From CBDIDH01 sp965277595 (GTDB lineage: Bacteria > Planctomycetota > Planctomycetia > Isosphaerales > Isosphaeraceae), in NCBI GenBank assembly GCA_965277595.1, contig CBDIDH010000002.1:3782001-3846000 (forward strand): a stretch of 64,000 nucleotides of DNA, read 5' to 3'. This document shows positions 52,656 to 61,595 of this stretch, one piece after another; positions within the stretch are counted from its first letter, which is position 1; the number at the start of each line of letters is the position of its first letter. Under the pieces are notes generated by a model. The model had not been told where the DNA came from. It did not search any database and saw nothing but the letters and a program-made list of their open reading frames with translations. A program made the position numbers and the translations under genes.

Positions 52656-55523
52656 TTGAGCACTCAGGAATATTCAGTCCGTTACACTACCGATGTCACG
52701 GATGCCGTTGCCGGTCTCACTCAGGTCATCGCCCTCATGAAAGAGGCCGACGCCCTTGCCGACAAACTCACTCCGAAACTCTCCGGTCTGACCAAGGGCA
52801 TGACGACGCCTCTGAACGCGGCGTCCAAGGCGCTCGACAAGGTCAACGTCTCGCTCGGCTCGGTCGAGACCAGCGGCGCCAAGGCGTCGGCAGCCATCGC
52901 GGGGGTTGGCTCGGCGTCCACGGCGGCGGCCGGCGACGTGAAGGCCGCGGGCGATGCGGCAGCGGCCACCGGGCGGCAACTCGGCTCGGCGGCTAACAAG
53001 AGTGACGCGATGGCGAGCGCTCTGAACGGAGTCGCGGCGGCAGGAAATGCGGCAAGCCCGGCTCTCACGGCGACAGGCGCGGCGGCAAAGGAATCGGGGG
53101 CCGCTCTTGGAACAGGGGCGACCGGGGCGAGACAATTCGGGGGGTCACTCCGGGAGATCGTTAATGTCGGTCTCGCCCTGCGGGGGGCGCACATGGTCAT
53201 TCGCGGCCTGGCCGACGCAATGAACGACGCTCGCGAGTACGGCGAAAAGACCGCCCTCTCGCTTCAGAAGATCCGGGATGAGACCCGTGAACTGAAAGCG
53301 ATCATGGGGGAAAATGTCACGTCAAGTCAGGCCGTTTCGGCGGTCGCCGATTTGATGCTCGTATCGGGAGGGACCGAGTCCGAAGTCACCGCCTTCAAGA
53401 CCATGTTTGAATCCGCCCTGCCCGCCGCGAGGAAGATGAAGGACGACGCCGGAAAGCCGATGTGGGAACTCTCGGACAAGGATACGAAGGAAGTCGAGAA
53501 ACAGGCCGCGCGATTTGCCATCGCCAACCAGATCGACCCGGCGACGGTCGGACGGATGGTTCCCTCGATCGGCACCTTCGGCAAGGTCAAGGGGGTCGAC
53601 GACGTGATGGGCCAACTCGGAATGATCCATCAGATGGGCGTGGAAGCGGTCGGGCGCTTTACCCCCGTGATGAAGGATTACAACGTGTTGGCTGGCGCCC
53701 TGGTCAATCCCAAGGGGGGCGGGGGTGTCAAGTCGCCTGCCGAACTCGTGGGACTCATCAGCGCCGTGACGGTCACATCCGGCTCCGAAGCCAAAGCCAT
53801 CGCTCAAATCAGCGCCGCCTGGAAGGAGCTTTCGTTCGCGAACAACGAGGCGAAGAAAGAGACCTTCCTGAAACTTGGCATCGTCCCCGGCAAGGATGAT
53901 TACGTTTCAAGCATCGAGAAGATGAAGCCGCTCCTCGTGGAAGGACGCAAGGCGGGACGAAGCGACGCGGACATTCTCGACAAGGCGGGTTTCAAGCTCA
54001 GCGCCGCGCGAATGGCCATCGTCAAGCAGGTCGGTACGGCGGACGTTCTACGCGAGCAGGCCACCACGGCGGCAACCAAGATCGATCCTAAACGGGTCGA
54101 ACGGATCACGGATAAGTTCAAGGAAGAGAACCCCGAACGCTTCGCCGCCGCGTCGTCCACGGTCGCGAACTGGGATCGCGGCCAGCAGATGGATTCTCTC
54201 GTGACGCTGCGCAAATACGCGGAGGCGGGACTCAACCGCAACCGGGAATTGAATACGCCGGGCTCGAACGTGATGGAGACGCTGATCTCCGGGTTGAGAC
54301 TCGGCGGCCTTGCCGGTCAAGCGGGTCGCGAGTCGCACCTGGATGACGAGGTTCGCGCTCGTATCCGCGCGGCGATCCCCAACGCCGACAAAAAGTATCC
54401 GGGCCTGGTGAAAGAACGTGGACTCGGCCACAGGTATGAGGCCGAAGGCGAGGATCTCGCCGACATCATCCGATCGTTCAGCGCGGAAGAAAAGAAGGCC
54501 CTGACGCGCGAGATGGAGACGTTCGGCATCACGGGCAAGCGCGGCAACGTCGCTCCCGTCGGCCGCGCCAAGGCCGCCAACGCCCCTCCCCCCGCCAAGC
54601 CTCCCGGTGTCGCCATGACCGACGCCGACCGCATGCTCGAAGGCCCCTCCTTCCCCGGCATGGGACTGCGATCCTTGCTCGCCGCCAGCGCGATGGGAGC
54701 CGTGCCCGGAGGTCGTCCCTTCGGCCCCGGCAACCGGCGTCCCGCCGGTCTGGTCGCCGAAGCATTTGGACCCGAGACCGAGCGCGAAGCCAGGCGGGTC
54801 GCCCGTCGCGCCGCGAATCCGCCTAAGCCATCCACGGCCCTGGAAGCGCTTGCCCAGCAGAACGAGGAACGTGGGCTGCCCACCTTCGCCGGGACCGAGA
54901 AACAGGCGGCGAAGGTGCTGGCCTTCCGGGAGCGAGCGGCGGGGCGGAAAGCAAGAGCGAAATCGAAGCGGGAATGGTCACGGCGACCGAGCGCTAACGC
55001 GGCCGGGTTGGGGGCGTACTCCGAATTCGAGGGAGCCGATTCCTATCCGGGAGAAGCGATCGCGACGCGACCCCCGGTTCAGGCCAGCGGGGATTGGATG
55101 AACTGGGGGAAATCGCCCGAAACGCCGCTTGACCCCTATGCGGAGATGGAAGGGGCTGACACCTACCCCGGCTACTCGCCGCGCGGGGGAAAGATCGGCT
55201 CGATGAAAGTGGTCGACACCCGCACGAACGCCGAACGCGCCGGACCTATTCGACCCAGGGGCGAAGGTTGGATGTCCTCTTTCGATGCCAGGGCGGGCGT
55301 TCCCGTCGGCCGCCCTGGCGCTGGTCTGGCGGGGACATCAAAGCCCAGAGGTCCGTCCGGCGCTTCGGCCGACCCGACGCTCGTCAAGGTTAACCAGGCT
55401 CAACTCAAGGTGCTCGAACGGATGGAACGCAAGATGAACGGCGCGAGTGCCGCGCCACCCGCCCGGTCCGCGATCGGACCCCTTCCGGTGGACGGTGGCG
55501 ATTTCTCGGGGAGACGATCGTGA
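52656..55523 (+). CDS. Tape measure protein (955 aa)
   Basis: The longest gene in the window. Coiled coil and hydrophobic repeats (ALADKLTPKLSGLTKGMTT, AAKATG-type Ala-rich repeats, VNVGLALRGAHMVIRGLADA), then long helical and Ala/Lys regions to the end (KAKANAPPPAKPPGVAM). The protein measures tail length, assembling tube subunits around it. TTG 52656 has AGGGGAG upstream. A transmembrane-like stretch near residue 165 would fit the DNA-injection role. No peptidoglycan hydrolase domain is recognised. Confidence 0.8.
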   Translation: MSTQEYSVRYTTDVTDAVAGLTQVIALMKEADALADKLTPKLSGLTKGMTTPLNAASKALDKVNVSLGSVETSGAKASAAIAGVGSASTAAAGDVKAAGDAAAATGRQLGSAANKSDAMASALNGVAAAGNAASPALTATGAAAKESGAALGTGATGARQFGGSLREIVNVGLALRGAHMVIRGLADAMNDAREYGEKTALSLQKIRDETRELKAIMGENVTSSQAVSAVADLMLVSGGTESEVTAFKTMFESALPAARKMKDDAGKPMWELSDKDTKEVEKQAARFAIANQIDPATVGRMVPSIGTFGKVKGVDDVMGQLGMIHQMGVEAVGRFTPVMKDYNVLAGALVNPKGGGGVKSPAELVGLISAVTVTSGSEAKAIAQISAAWKELSFANNEAKKETFLKLGIVPGKDDYVSSIEKMKPLLVEGRKAGRSDADILDKAGFKLSAARMAIVKQVGTADVLREQATTAATKIDPKRVERITDKFKEENPERFAAASSTVANWDRGQQMDSLVTLRKYAEAGLNRNRELNTPGSNVMETLISGLRLGGLAGQAGRESHLDDEVRARIRAAIPNADKKYPGLVKERGLGHRYEAEGEDLADIIRSFSAEEKKALTREMETFGITGKRGNVAPVGRAKAANAPPPAKPPGVAMTDADRMLEGPSFPGMGLRSLLAASAMGAVPGGRPFGPGNRRPAGLVAEAFGPETEREARRVARRAANPPKPSTALEALAQQNEERGLPTFAGTEKQAAKVLAFRERAAGRKARAKSKREWSRRPSANAAGLGAYSEFEGADSYPGEAIATRPPVQASGDWMNWGKSPETPLDPYAEMEGADTYPGYSPRGGKIGSMKVVDTRTNAERAGPIRPRGEGWMSSFDARAGVPVGRPGAGLAGTSKPRGPSGASADPTLVKVNQAQLKVLERMERKMNGASAAPPARSAIGPLPVDGGDFSGRRS

Positions 55524-56128
55524 TGACGAGTGATGCGAACGACGCAACCCATGCGAACGACGCAACCTTCGCGCCCGAGGCCCGCGTCAAGCCGGGGGCC
55601 AATGGCACACCGGTCGAGATCAACGGCCGGACCTGGCTCCTGGCCGATCACGTTCCGGTGCTCGACGCGGTCTGGGATGCTCTCTATGACCAGAACCAAC
55701 TGGCCCGCTATTACGAACCTGATGACCTACGTAAAGCGGGTCTCCGCCTGCTCTGGGCGAACTACGACCTGACAACCGAGGAAGCGGTCGGCCTGATCCG
55801 TTTGGCCGATCTCACTGTCCTCGCCCAGGCCGTCGAATCCGCCCTCTTTGGAGCCGGCGATGACCGCCGGACCTATTCCGAGTGGGTGGCCATCGCGCTC
55901 TGGTCGAACGGCATCGATCCCGAGCGTTTGCCCGCGACTTTCCGGCGCGCCGTCCTGGAATCACTGGAAGCCAGTGGCAGGACGATCCCCGCGTCGGCGT
56001 TCATCTCCAGCGCTCAGGCGGCGGCGGTCCGCAAGAGCTTCGCGGGTCTCATGCCCAGGCCGAAAGCCGTCAACAAACCTAGCGAAGAACCCCCCGGATT
56101 TATCCGTGGGGAGGAATCGCGTGGTTGA
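55520..56128 (+). CDS. Hypothetical protein after the tape measure gene (202 aa)
   Basis: GTG start overlapping the tape-measure stop by four bases. The N-terminus contains a short repeat (NDATHANDATFAP; DNA repeat GCGAACGACGCAACC twice). The rest is helical (LDAVWDALYDQNQLARYYEP, LRLLWANYDLTTEEAVGLI, LADLTVLAQAVESALFGAG). The last ~20 residues are encoded by the left part of the TnpB element's hairpin, so the C-terminus may have been replaced by the insertion. A tail-tip or chaperone role is possible. Confidence 0.6.
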   Translation: MMTSDANDATHANDATFAPEARVKPGANGTPVEINGRTWLLADHVPVLDAVWDALYDQNQLARYYEPDDLRKAGLRLLWANYDLTTEEAVGLIRLADLTVLAQAVESALFGAGDDRRTYSEWVAIALWSNGIDPERLPATFRRAVLESLEASGRTIPASAFISSAQAAAVRKSFAGLMPRPKAVNKPSEEPPGFIRGEESRG

Positions 56129-57295
56129 TTAATTGACGCTTTTCGACTATAATTCATGTATGAAACTCGTCGTCCAGATCCAACTCATGCCCGACGTTCA
56201 GCAGGCCGCGAAACTCCGGGTGTCAATCGTGCGTTTCAATGAGGCGTGTGATTGGCTCGCGGGTGTGGCCTTTGAGCGGCAGGTGTCCAACCGGATCGAA
56301 CTCCAGCGGATCGCCTACCGCGACATTCGCGACAAGTTCGGCCTCTCGGCGCAGATGACGTGCCTTTGTGTCCGTCGGGTCTGCGAGGCGTACAAGCGGG
56401 ACAAGGCGATCCGGCCCAAGTTCCGCAAGCATGCCGCGATGCCGTTCGACCAGCGGACGATGAGTTTCAAGGGCATTGACCGGGTGTCGCTCCTGACCCT
56501 CGAAGGCCGGACCCTCGTCCCGATGATCGTCGGGAGTTATCAGGCCGACCGGCTCGCCATGCCCAAGGGGCAGGCTGATCTCGTACTCCGCAAGGACGGC
56601 AAGTGGTTTCTGGTTGTCACCGTGGACGTGCCGGACGGAGCACCGATTCCCACTACCGACTTCATCGGCGTTGACCTGGGTATCGCCAATATCGCCACGG
56701 ACAACGAAGGAACCGAGTACAGCGGCAAGCCCGTTGAGGCGATCCGTCGCAAACACAACCTGCAACGGAAGCGACTTCAGAAGCGGAATACCAAGGGGGC
56801 GAAAAAGAAGCTCAAGAGACTTGCGGGCAAGGAAGCCCGATTCCGCAAGCACGAAAATCATTGCATCTCGAAAGCGATCGTTCAGACTGCCAAAGACACC
56901 TCTCGGGGTATCGCCATGGAAGACCTTGGCGGCATCCGCGAGAGGCTCCCGGTTTGGGGCAGAGATGCTCGCAACAAACTTTCCGGTTGGTCGTTCGGCC
57001 AGTTGTTCGCCTTTCTCGATTACAAGGCGCGGCTGGCGGGCGTCCCGGTCGTGACCGTGGACCCTCGGAACACGTCCCGGACGTGTTCGGCTTGCGGACA
57101 TTGCGAGAGGGACAACCGGAAAAGCCAAGCGAAATTCCTCTGCGTGTCGTGCGGGATGAGCATGAACGCGGACCAGAACGCCGCCCTGAATCTCAGGGCT
57201 CTGGCACTTTCTAAGCGTGCCACAGAACTGGCGAGCATGACGAATGCTTAGCCGGAAATCCCACGTGCTTTAGCCGTGGGGAAGCTTAACCCCAC
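56091..57295 (+). mobile_element. IS1341-like TnpB-only element
   Basis: A tnpB gene is flanked by stem-loops. The left one lies at 56091-56110 (CGGAT-TT-ATCCG core at 56095-56106). The right one is CCCACG (57260-57265) and CGTGGG (57275-57280), with an alternative GTGGGG/CCCCAC stem (57276-57281, 57290-57295). Such ends, with 'TTTAGCCGTGGG', are typical of IS200/IS605-group right ends that also encode the omega RNA. No tnpA is present. Exact boundaries are not certain. Confidence 0.65.
56160..57251 (+). CDS. tnpB: TnpB RNA-guided nuclease-like transposon protein (363 aa)
   Basis: RuvC catalytic residues are intact: Asp172 in IGVDLGIANI, Glu254 in AMEDLGGIRE and Asp338 in MNADQNAALNL. The zinc finger has Cys309, Cys312, Cys328, Cys331 (CSACGHC and CVSCG). 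The N-terminal helical domain (1-100) and basic bridging helices (RKHNLQRKRLQKRN) are as in TnpB of IS605/IS1341. Related proteins use an omega RNA from the right end to cut target DNA (family knowledge). TATAAT lies 10 bases before the ATG (56149-56154), with TTGACG (56133-56138) too near to be its -35. Confidence 0.9.
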   Translation: MKLVVQIQLMPDVQQAAKLRVSIVRFNEACDWLAGVAFERQVSNRIELQRIAYRDIRDKFGLSAQMTCLCVRRVCEAYKRDKAIRPKFRKHAAMPFDQRTMSFKGIDRVSLLTLEGRTLVPMIVGSYQADRLAMPKGQADLVLRKDGKWFLVVTVDVPDGAPIPTTDFIGVDLGIANIATDNEGTEYSGKPVEAIRRKHNLQRKRLQKRNTKGAKKKLKRLAGKEARFRKHENHCISKAIVQTAKDTSRGIAMEDLGGIRERLPVWGRDARNKLSGWSFGQLFAFLDYKARLAGVPVVTVDPRNTSRTCSACGHCERDNRKSQAKFLCVSCGMSMNADQNAALNLRALALSKRATELASMTNA

Positions 57296-57347
57296 GAATT
57301 CCGCGACGTCCGAACCCAGCACCCTCGCAACGGGAGAATGACCTATC

Positions 57348-57803
57348 ATGGCAGGCACGAACACGTTCATCAACTTCAGTGGTGTCACCGTGACCCCGAC
57401 CCCCGTCGGCGGAACGGTCGGAAGCGCTGTCCCGATCGATCGCGTGACCTCGGCCACCCCCGGCGGCGCCGCGACCCTCGAAAAGTTCCGGGGGGACGCC
57501 GATCGGTTCGCGCGAGTAATCGCCGCGCCCGAGGTGGAACGAACCTTCGAGATCGAGACAGGCGATGTCGCGGCGGCGCGGTCGCTCATCCAGGGAGCCG
57601 TGTACACGGTTTTCGGCAAGCTCGGCGACGCGCTGAACGGCATCACCACGGGGGGCGGGGGGATCTCGTTCAGCCTCATCAACGCCGTGCTCGCCGACGT
57701 CGACATCAAGGGAGAGCACGCCAAGTATGCGTCGGCGACCCTGAAATTTGAAGCCTTCTCGGCCGATGGCGTGACCGATCCGTTGACTGTCGTGGCGCTC
57801 TGA
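57348..57803 (+). CDS. Tail protein, tube-like (151 aa)
   Basis: Beta-rich with MAGTNTFINFSGVTVTPTPV, GDADRFARVIAAPEVERTFE, GAVYTVFGKLGDALNG and ADVDIKGEHAKYASATLKFE. The length and beta-strand order suit a tail tube or tube-terminator type protein. Its position after the tape measure gene and TnpB is unusual for a tube, so 'tail protein' is the safest name. Not recognised at family level. Confidence 0.55.
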   Translation: MAGTNTFINFSGVTVTPTPVGGTVGSAVPIDRVTSATPGGAATLEKFRGDADRFARVIAAPEVERTFEIETGDVAAARSLIQGAVYTVFGKLGDALNGITTGGGGISFSLINAVLADVDIKGEHAKYASATLKFEAFSADGVTDPLTVVAL

Positions 57804-57848
57804 GCCTGAGTCTGATCCGGGTGGCAAACTCGGCGGAGGTGCCCACTT

Positions 57849-58220
57849 GTGGCCAGCTTCAACAGCTTCGATCTCGGCCTGGTCCAGGAGTGGTCGACCT
57901 CGGCCGCTCCCAAGGACCGTCAGATCAACGCGTATAATGGTGTCGACGGCCTTGAAAATATCGACCTCGGCGCGCGGGGCGGGACGACCACGATGCAAGG
58001 TCTCCTGGGGGGCTCGGACATCCCGGACCTCAAGGCGATCAAGGCCGGCCTCCGCGCGCTTCAGGTCGATGGGGACGCGTATACGTTCATCGATCCCGAA
58101 GATACCGAATGGGACAACGTCATTCTCGTGATGTTCCGCACGGTCGGACCACGCTACTTTGTCGTCGGGGATGCCGGTGTCGTCCAGCGGTATGAGCTCG
58201 AGCTCTTGCACTTGAACTAA
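57849..58220 (+). CDS. Tail tip protein, gpU/Dit-like (123 aa)
   Basis: A GTG start. INAYNGVDGLENIDLGARGG and TTTMQGLLGGSDIPDLKAI, then WDNVILVMFRTVGPRYFVVG and VVQRYELELLHL, parallel the 'YPGxxGxxxIDLGxxxRxxTVxG' pattern of phage tail-tip proteins (gpU/Dit N-domain; from memory). Such proteins close the distal end of the tail tube. Family match is only by pattern. Confidence 0.55.
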   Translation: MASFNSFDLGLVQEWSTSAAPKDRQINAYNGVDGLENIDLGARGGTTTMQGLLGGSDIPDLKAIKAGLRALQVDGDAYTFIDPEDTEWDNVILVMFRTVGPRYFVVGDAGVVQRYELELLHLN

Positions 58221-58237
58221 TCAGCGGAGTGACTCGC

Positions 58238-58933
58238 GTGCAACAGTACCTCACCTTCGGTTTCGGCTACTCGTCAGTTCCGTCGATCCGGTCGAGCCTG
58301 ACCGTTGTCGGCGACACCGCCGCCGGGCTCTCCCCGGCCACGGCCATCCCCAGCGGATCGACCAACCTGCCCGTTGCGTTCTCGATCGTGCTGGCCAAAC
58401 TTCAGAGCCTGTTTTTGCTCTGCGATCAGGCGGTGACGCTCAAGGCTGGCGGGGTCAATGCCGTCCAGCAGATCGCGATCACGGGGACACCCACCGGCGG
58501 CACGTTCACGCTCTCCTTCGGGGGTCAGGCCACGGCGGCGATCGCGTACAGCGCCACGGCCGCGCAGGTTCAATCCGCACTCGTGGCGCTCACCTCGATC
58601 GGCGCCGGCGGCGTGACTTGCACGGGGGGACCGCTCCCCGGTTCGCCCGTCTCGATCACCTTCGCTGGACTCAACGCGGTCCAACCCGTCGCGCTCATCA
58701 CGGCGAACACTTCGGGCCTGACCGGCGGAACATCCCCCGCCGCGACACTCACGACGACGACGACCGGCGTGAATCCCGATACAACGCTCAGCCTGCTCGC
58801 GAACGACCCTCTCATCTGGCGGCCCAACGGCTATTTCCCGAATCCATTCGCGGCGAACGTCGCGACTCTCTATGTCACGAACGCATCGGGCGTGGCGGCG
58901 AATCTGAACCTACAAACGCTTTCGAACGCCTGA
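58238..58933 (+). CDS. Tail protein with repeated beta module (231 aa)
   Basis: GTG 58238 has GGAG eight bases upstream, preferred over GTG 58229. The middle (VQQIAITGTPTGGTFTLSFG, GQATAAIAYSATAAQVQSAL, VALTSIGAGGVTCTGG) is a domain often found in planctomycete and phage surface proteins as 'tITGxPtGGTFTLsfgGqTTxaIxYnATAaqVqaAL' (from memory). The flanks are beta strands and a C-terminal 'TLYVTNASGVAANL'. A fibre or tail-tip role. Confidence 0.6.
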   Translation: MQQYLTFGFGYSSVPSIRSSLTVVGDTAAGLSPATAIPSGSTNLPVAFSIVLAKLQSLFLLCDQAVTLKAGGVNAVQQIAITGTPTGGTFTLSFGGQATAAIAYSATAAQVQSALVALTSIGAGGVTCTGGPLPGSPVSITFAGLNAVQPVALITANTSGLTGGTSPAATLTTTTTGVNPDTTLSLLANDPLIWRPNGYFPNPFAANVATLYVTNASGVAANLNLQTLSNA

Positions 58934-58944
58934 GGTGTTTTCTC

Positions 58945-61272
58945 GTGACAGCACTCTTTTCCGATCCCTGGGTTGCCACGGACGACGACGGCAACGCACT
59001 GGCGTCGCGCCCCGCGATCCCGATTCAGGTCTACAAGGTATCGCGATCCCAGGCATCAAGCGGCACCATGCAGGTCAATGGCACGACCTTGCTCCCCAAC
59101 GTCGCGTGCCTGGCGGTCGAGGAGCGCATCGGCGTCAGCCCGGCCACGGCGGTCTTTCGGTATGTCTTCAACGGCATGGACCCCCAGAGCCCACAGAATA
59201 CGGAGCAAGCCCTTTCCACGCTGTACACGACCCAATATCTCTCGCACCTGGTCGAATCCGGCGACGAGCTTGCCGTGCTCGCCATGCGCCCCGATGGCTT
59301 GCCCGTCTGGCTCTTCGACGGGTTTGTGCTCGCGTTCGACATGAAGGTCGACCGCCATACCGATTCCGTGGTGATGACCGCCGTGGGGGTCGCCAAGCGC
59401 GCCTGGGATACGCCGATTGGTGGCGCCGTCTGGCGGGACTCGGCGGACCCGACGACCGTCCTCGATATTCCCACCGACCGGATCTTGCAGTTCAATCCCG
59501 GCGGAATCGCCAACGCGAGCCCCAAGGACGCCGACAGCGGCGATGACCCGTTTACTTACCCCGTGGTGATGGACCCCTCGCTCAAGGATGACTCGGGGAA
59601 CGTCTATGCGCAAACCTTCGATCTCGCGATGGCCGCCGCGCACCTGATCTATCTCAACAACCAGACGCAAGCCTGGATTCAAAACCCGAAGCGATCCGAC
59701 CTTGACGATTTGCTGGTCAGTCGGGAACCCAAAAACGGCGTCCCCTTTGACCCGAACAACCCGAGCACCTATGACGCCAAGCCGTTCGCCGTGACCGACA
59801 CGCCGATGACGGACCGCGCCTGGCCCTCCGCCGTGCATGACCTCGTCAAGGATCTCGGGTTCGACGTCCGCTGGCCCCTCACGTCGGACAATAACGGCAA
59901 CCCCGTCACGGCTTTTGAAGTATTCCTGAAACAGGCGGCGAGCCCCAAGCCACTCCTACTGCAAGCCCGTGGCTCGACCTTCGATCCCGCGCAAACCAAC
60001 CTGGGATCGGCCGACCTCTCACGGGATCTCAGCGGGGTTGTCAACCAGTGGACCGTGGTCGGGGGGTTGAAACGGTACGAGGTTTCCATCATCCTCGCGC
60101 CTTTGTTTCCGTCGCAGGCGTCCGACGTGAACTCGCTCAAAAGCTATATTGTAAGCGATCCCGCCTTCGCGACCACCGACGCCTACGACGCCTATCGGAC
60201 ATGGGTGCTCGATGAGGACGGATCGGGGCATTATCTCAACCTGTCGACCGCGAAGGTCGCGGGGACGGCCACGTCACTCGACGCGATTTTCGGCGCGCCC
60301 GCGGCGCCGCCGGGATCGCCCCCGGGCGCCGCGCAAATTCCCACCTACGTGAAGCGCAAGCGACCGCCGATCGGCCAGCTATTTCAGCTCGACACGAACG
60401 GCAAACCGCTTCGCTACAGGGTTTCCCTCTCGAAAGATTACACCGGAGCGTATCCGGCGGTCTGGGATGGCTCGGGAACGTGGTCGCATATAGGCGGTGG
60501 CTTCGAACTCCTCAAGGACCGGATCGGCGTTCGCTGCACCATTAACGATCCAAACGATTTGAACGTCGGCGTACAAGATGTCTTCCCCGGAAGGGTCGCG
60601 AAGCTCGTCAACTGCATGGCCGCGCCGGATGGTATGAACCCGGCGTTCTTCATTCGCCTGACCTGCGTCATCGAGGGGGATCAGGCGCTTCAGGCCACGG
60701 CCAAGGCGCAGGGATCAAGTCCGATCGCGACGCCGATCATCCGGTCAATCGACGCCCGGGACCGTTACGCGCTTCAGACCCGATCGGCGCATTCGGAGTT
60801 CAACACGGGCGCCACCGATCAGACCCACGAGCAAGACCCGAATCTCCGCGACGACACCGACGCGGCGACCGCCGAGGCGATCGACAGCCGAACCGCCAGC
60901 GAGGCCGGAGTGATGGGGGGCACCGCGATGGTTCCCTACTTCACGGCGGCCTATGAGATTGGCGACCGGATCAGCGAGATTCAGGGGCGGTCACTCGGGC
61001 TGCGGACGGACACCGGCGGCAACGGCTTCGCTCCGGTCTTGCCGATCGTGGTGGCGCGGCGGTGGGATCTCGATGGCAAGCAAATGACGTTTTTGGAGAT
61101 CAGCGATTCGGGTCAGGATCGAAAACGTTATGGCCTGAGACGGTCGACGGAAAGCCTTCACGGTTCGCCGGTCGACCCCAGGGCGGCCGGAATCTCCAAG
61201 GCCAAGCAGGTGGCCGCGAACGCCGCGGCGATTCAAAAAGCCGGTTTCGGCGTGGCCACCGGGAGGCTCTGA
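58945..61272 (+). CDS. Large tail-tip/baseplate hub-like protein (775 aa)
   Basis: GTG 58945 with GAGGTG seven bases upstream. Blocks: VEERIGVSPATAVFRYVFNG, LAVLAMRPDGLPVWLFDGFV, LAFDMKVDRHTDSVVMTAVG, then QTFDLAMAAAHLIYLNNQTQ and LVKDLGFDVRWPLTSDNNGN. This resembles phage hub/central tail proteins of the DUF/gp27-like kind (from memory). The C-terminal third is helical with KRYGLRRSTESLHGSPVDPR. It is the biggest tail gene after the tape measure and is followed by fibre-tip genes. Confidence 0.65.
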   Translation: MTALFSDPWVATDDDGNALASRPAIPIQVYKVSRSQASSGTMQVNGTTLLPNVACLAVEERIGVSPATAVFRYVFNGMDPQSPQNTEQALSTLYTTQYLSHLVESGDELAVLAMRPDGLPVWLFDGFVLAFDMKVDRHTDSVVMTAVGVAKRAWDTPIGGAVWRDSADPTTVLDIPTDRILQFNPGGIANASPKDADSGDDPFTYPVVMDPSLKDDSGNVYAQTFDLAMAAAHLIYLNNQTQAWIQNPKRSDLDDLLVSREPKNGVPFDPNNPSTYDAKPFAVTDTPMTDRAWPSAVHDLVKDLGFDVRWPLTSDNNGNPVTAFEVFLKQAASPKPLLLQARGSTFDPAQTNLGSADLSRDLSGVVNQWTVVGGLKRYEVSIILAPLFPSQASDVNSLKSYIVSDPAFATTDAYDAYRTWVLDEDGSGHYLNLSTAKVAGTATSLDAIFGAPAAPPGSPPGAAQIPTYVKRKRPPIGQLFQLDTNGKPLRYRVSLSKDYTGAYPAVWDGSGTWSHIGGGFELLKDRIGVRCTINDPNDLNVGVQDVFPGRVAKLVNCMAAPDGMNPAFFIRLTCVIEGDQALQATAKAQGSSPIATPIIRSIDARDRYALQTRSAHSEFNTGATDQTHEQDPNLRDDTDAATAEAIDSRTASEAGVMGGTAMVPYFTAAYEIGDRISEIQGRSLGLRTDTGGNGFAPVLPIVVARRWDLDGKQMTFLEISDSGQDRKRYGLRRSTESLHGSPVDPRAAGISKAKQVAANAAAIQKAGFGVATGRL

Positions 61273-61275
61273 TTC

Positions 61276-61587
61276 GTGTCCAACTCACCCGACGCGCGCC
61301 GCGCCCGGCTTGCGGACGACGACTGGACCGACGAGGCGACCCGCATTTCCAGTGACGCCCCGTCGGGTTCGGCGGCGGTCGTCTGCGTTTGCACCGCCGG
61401 GTCGCCGAACGCCTTTTGCACGGTGACGCCACAGGCGGTTACGGGGGCGGAGACCTCTGGGTCATCCGGGGAGTTCGACGAGGATGGCGGTTCCTTTCAG
61501 GCGCTGAATCTCGGCTCGGGTGATCCGACCGGACAGAACGTGCTTTGTGTCTACACGCCGTATCGATGGGTTTTCTTCTGGGAGTGA
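61276..61587 (+). CDS. Small fibre-tip protein, duplicate of next gene's N-terminus (103 aa)
   Basis: GTG start three bases after the hub gene. TPQAVTGAETSGSSGEFDE and LCVYTPYRWVFFWE correspond to QTVTGAETLGLPGTF and VCRHVGYRWVSQF in the next protein, so the two share an ancestor (tandem duplication). Beta-rich; two Cys near CVCTAG. Its stop overlaps the region before the next start. Its role in fibres is unknown. Confidence 0.6.
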   Translation: MSNSPDARRARLADDDWTDEATRISSDAPSGSAAVVCVCTAGSPNAFCTVTPQAVTGAETSGSSGEFDEDGGSFQALNLGSGDPTGQNVLCVYTPYRWVFFWE

Positions 61588-61595
61588 TGGCGTTC

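Noticed and set aside
56133..56154. TTGACG and TATAAT before tnpB as a standard promoter
   Set aside because: Only nine bases separate the two hexamers, too short for sigma-70; the TATAAT may be used with another -35 or not at all.
56223..57128. 301-codon open frame antisense to tnpB
   Set aside because: The plus strand has a complete TnpB with all catalytic residues; the antisense frame has no motif and no ribosome site.
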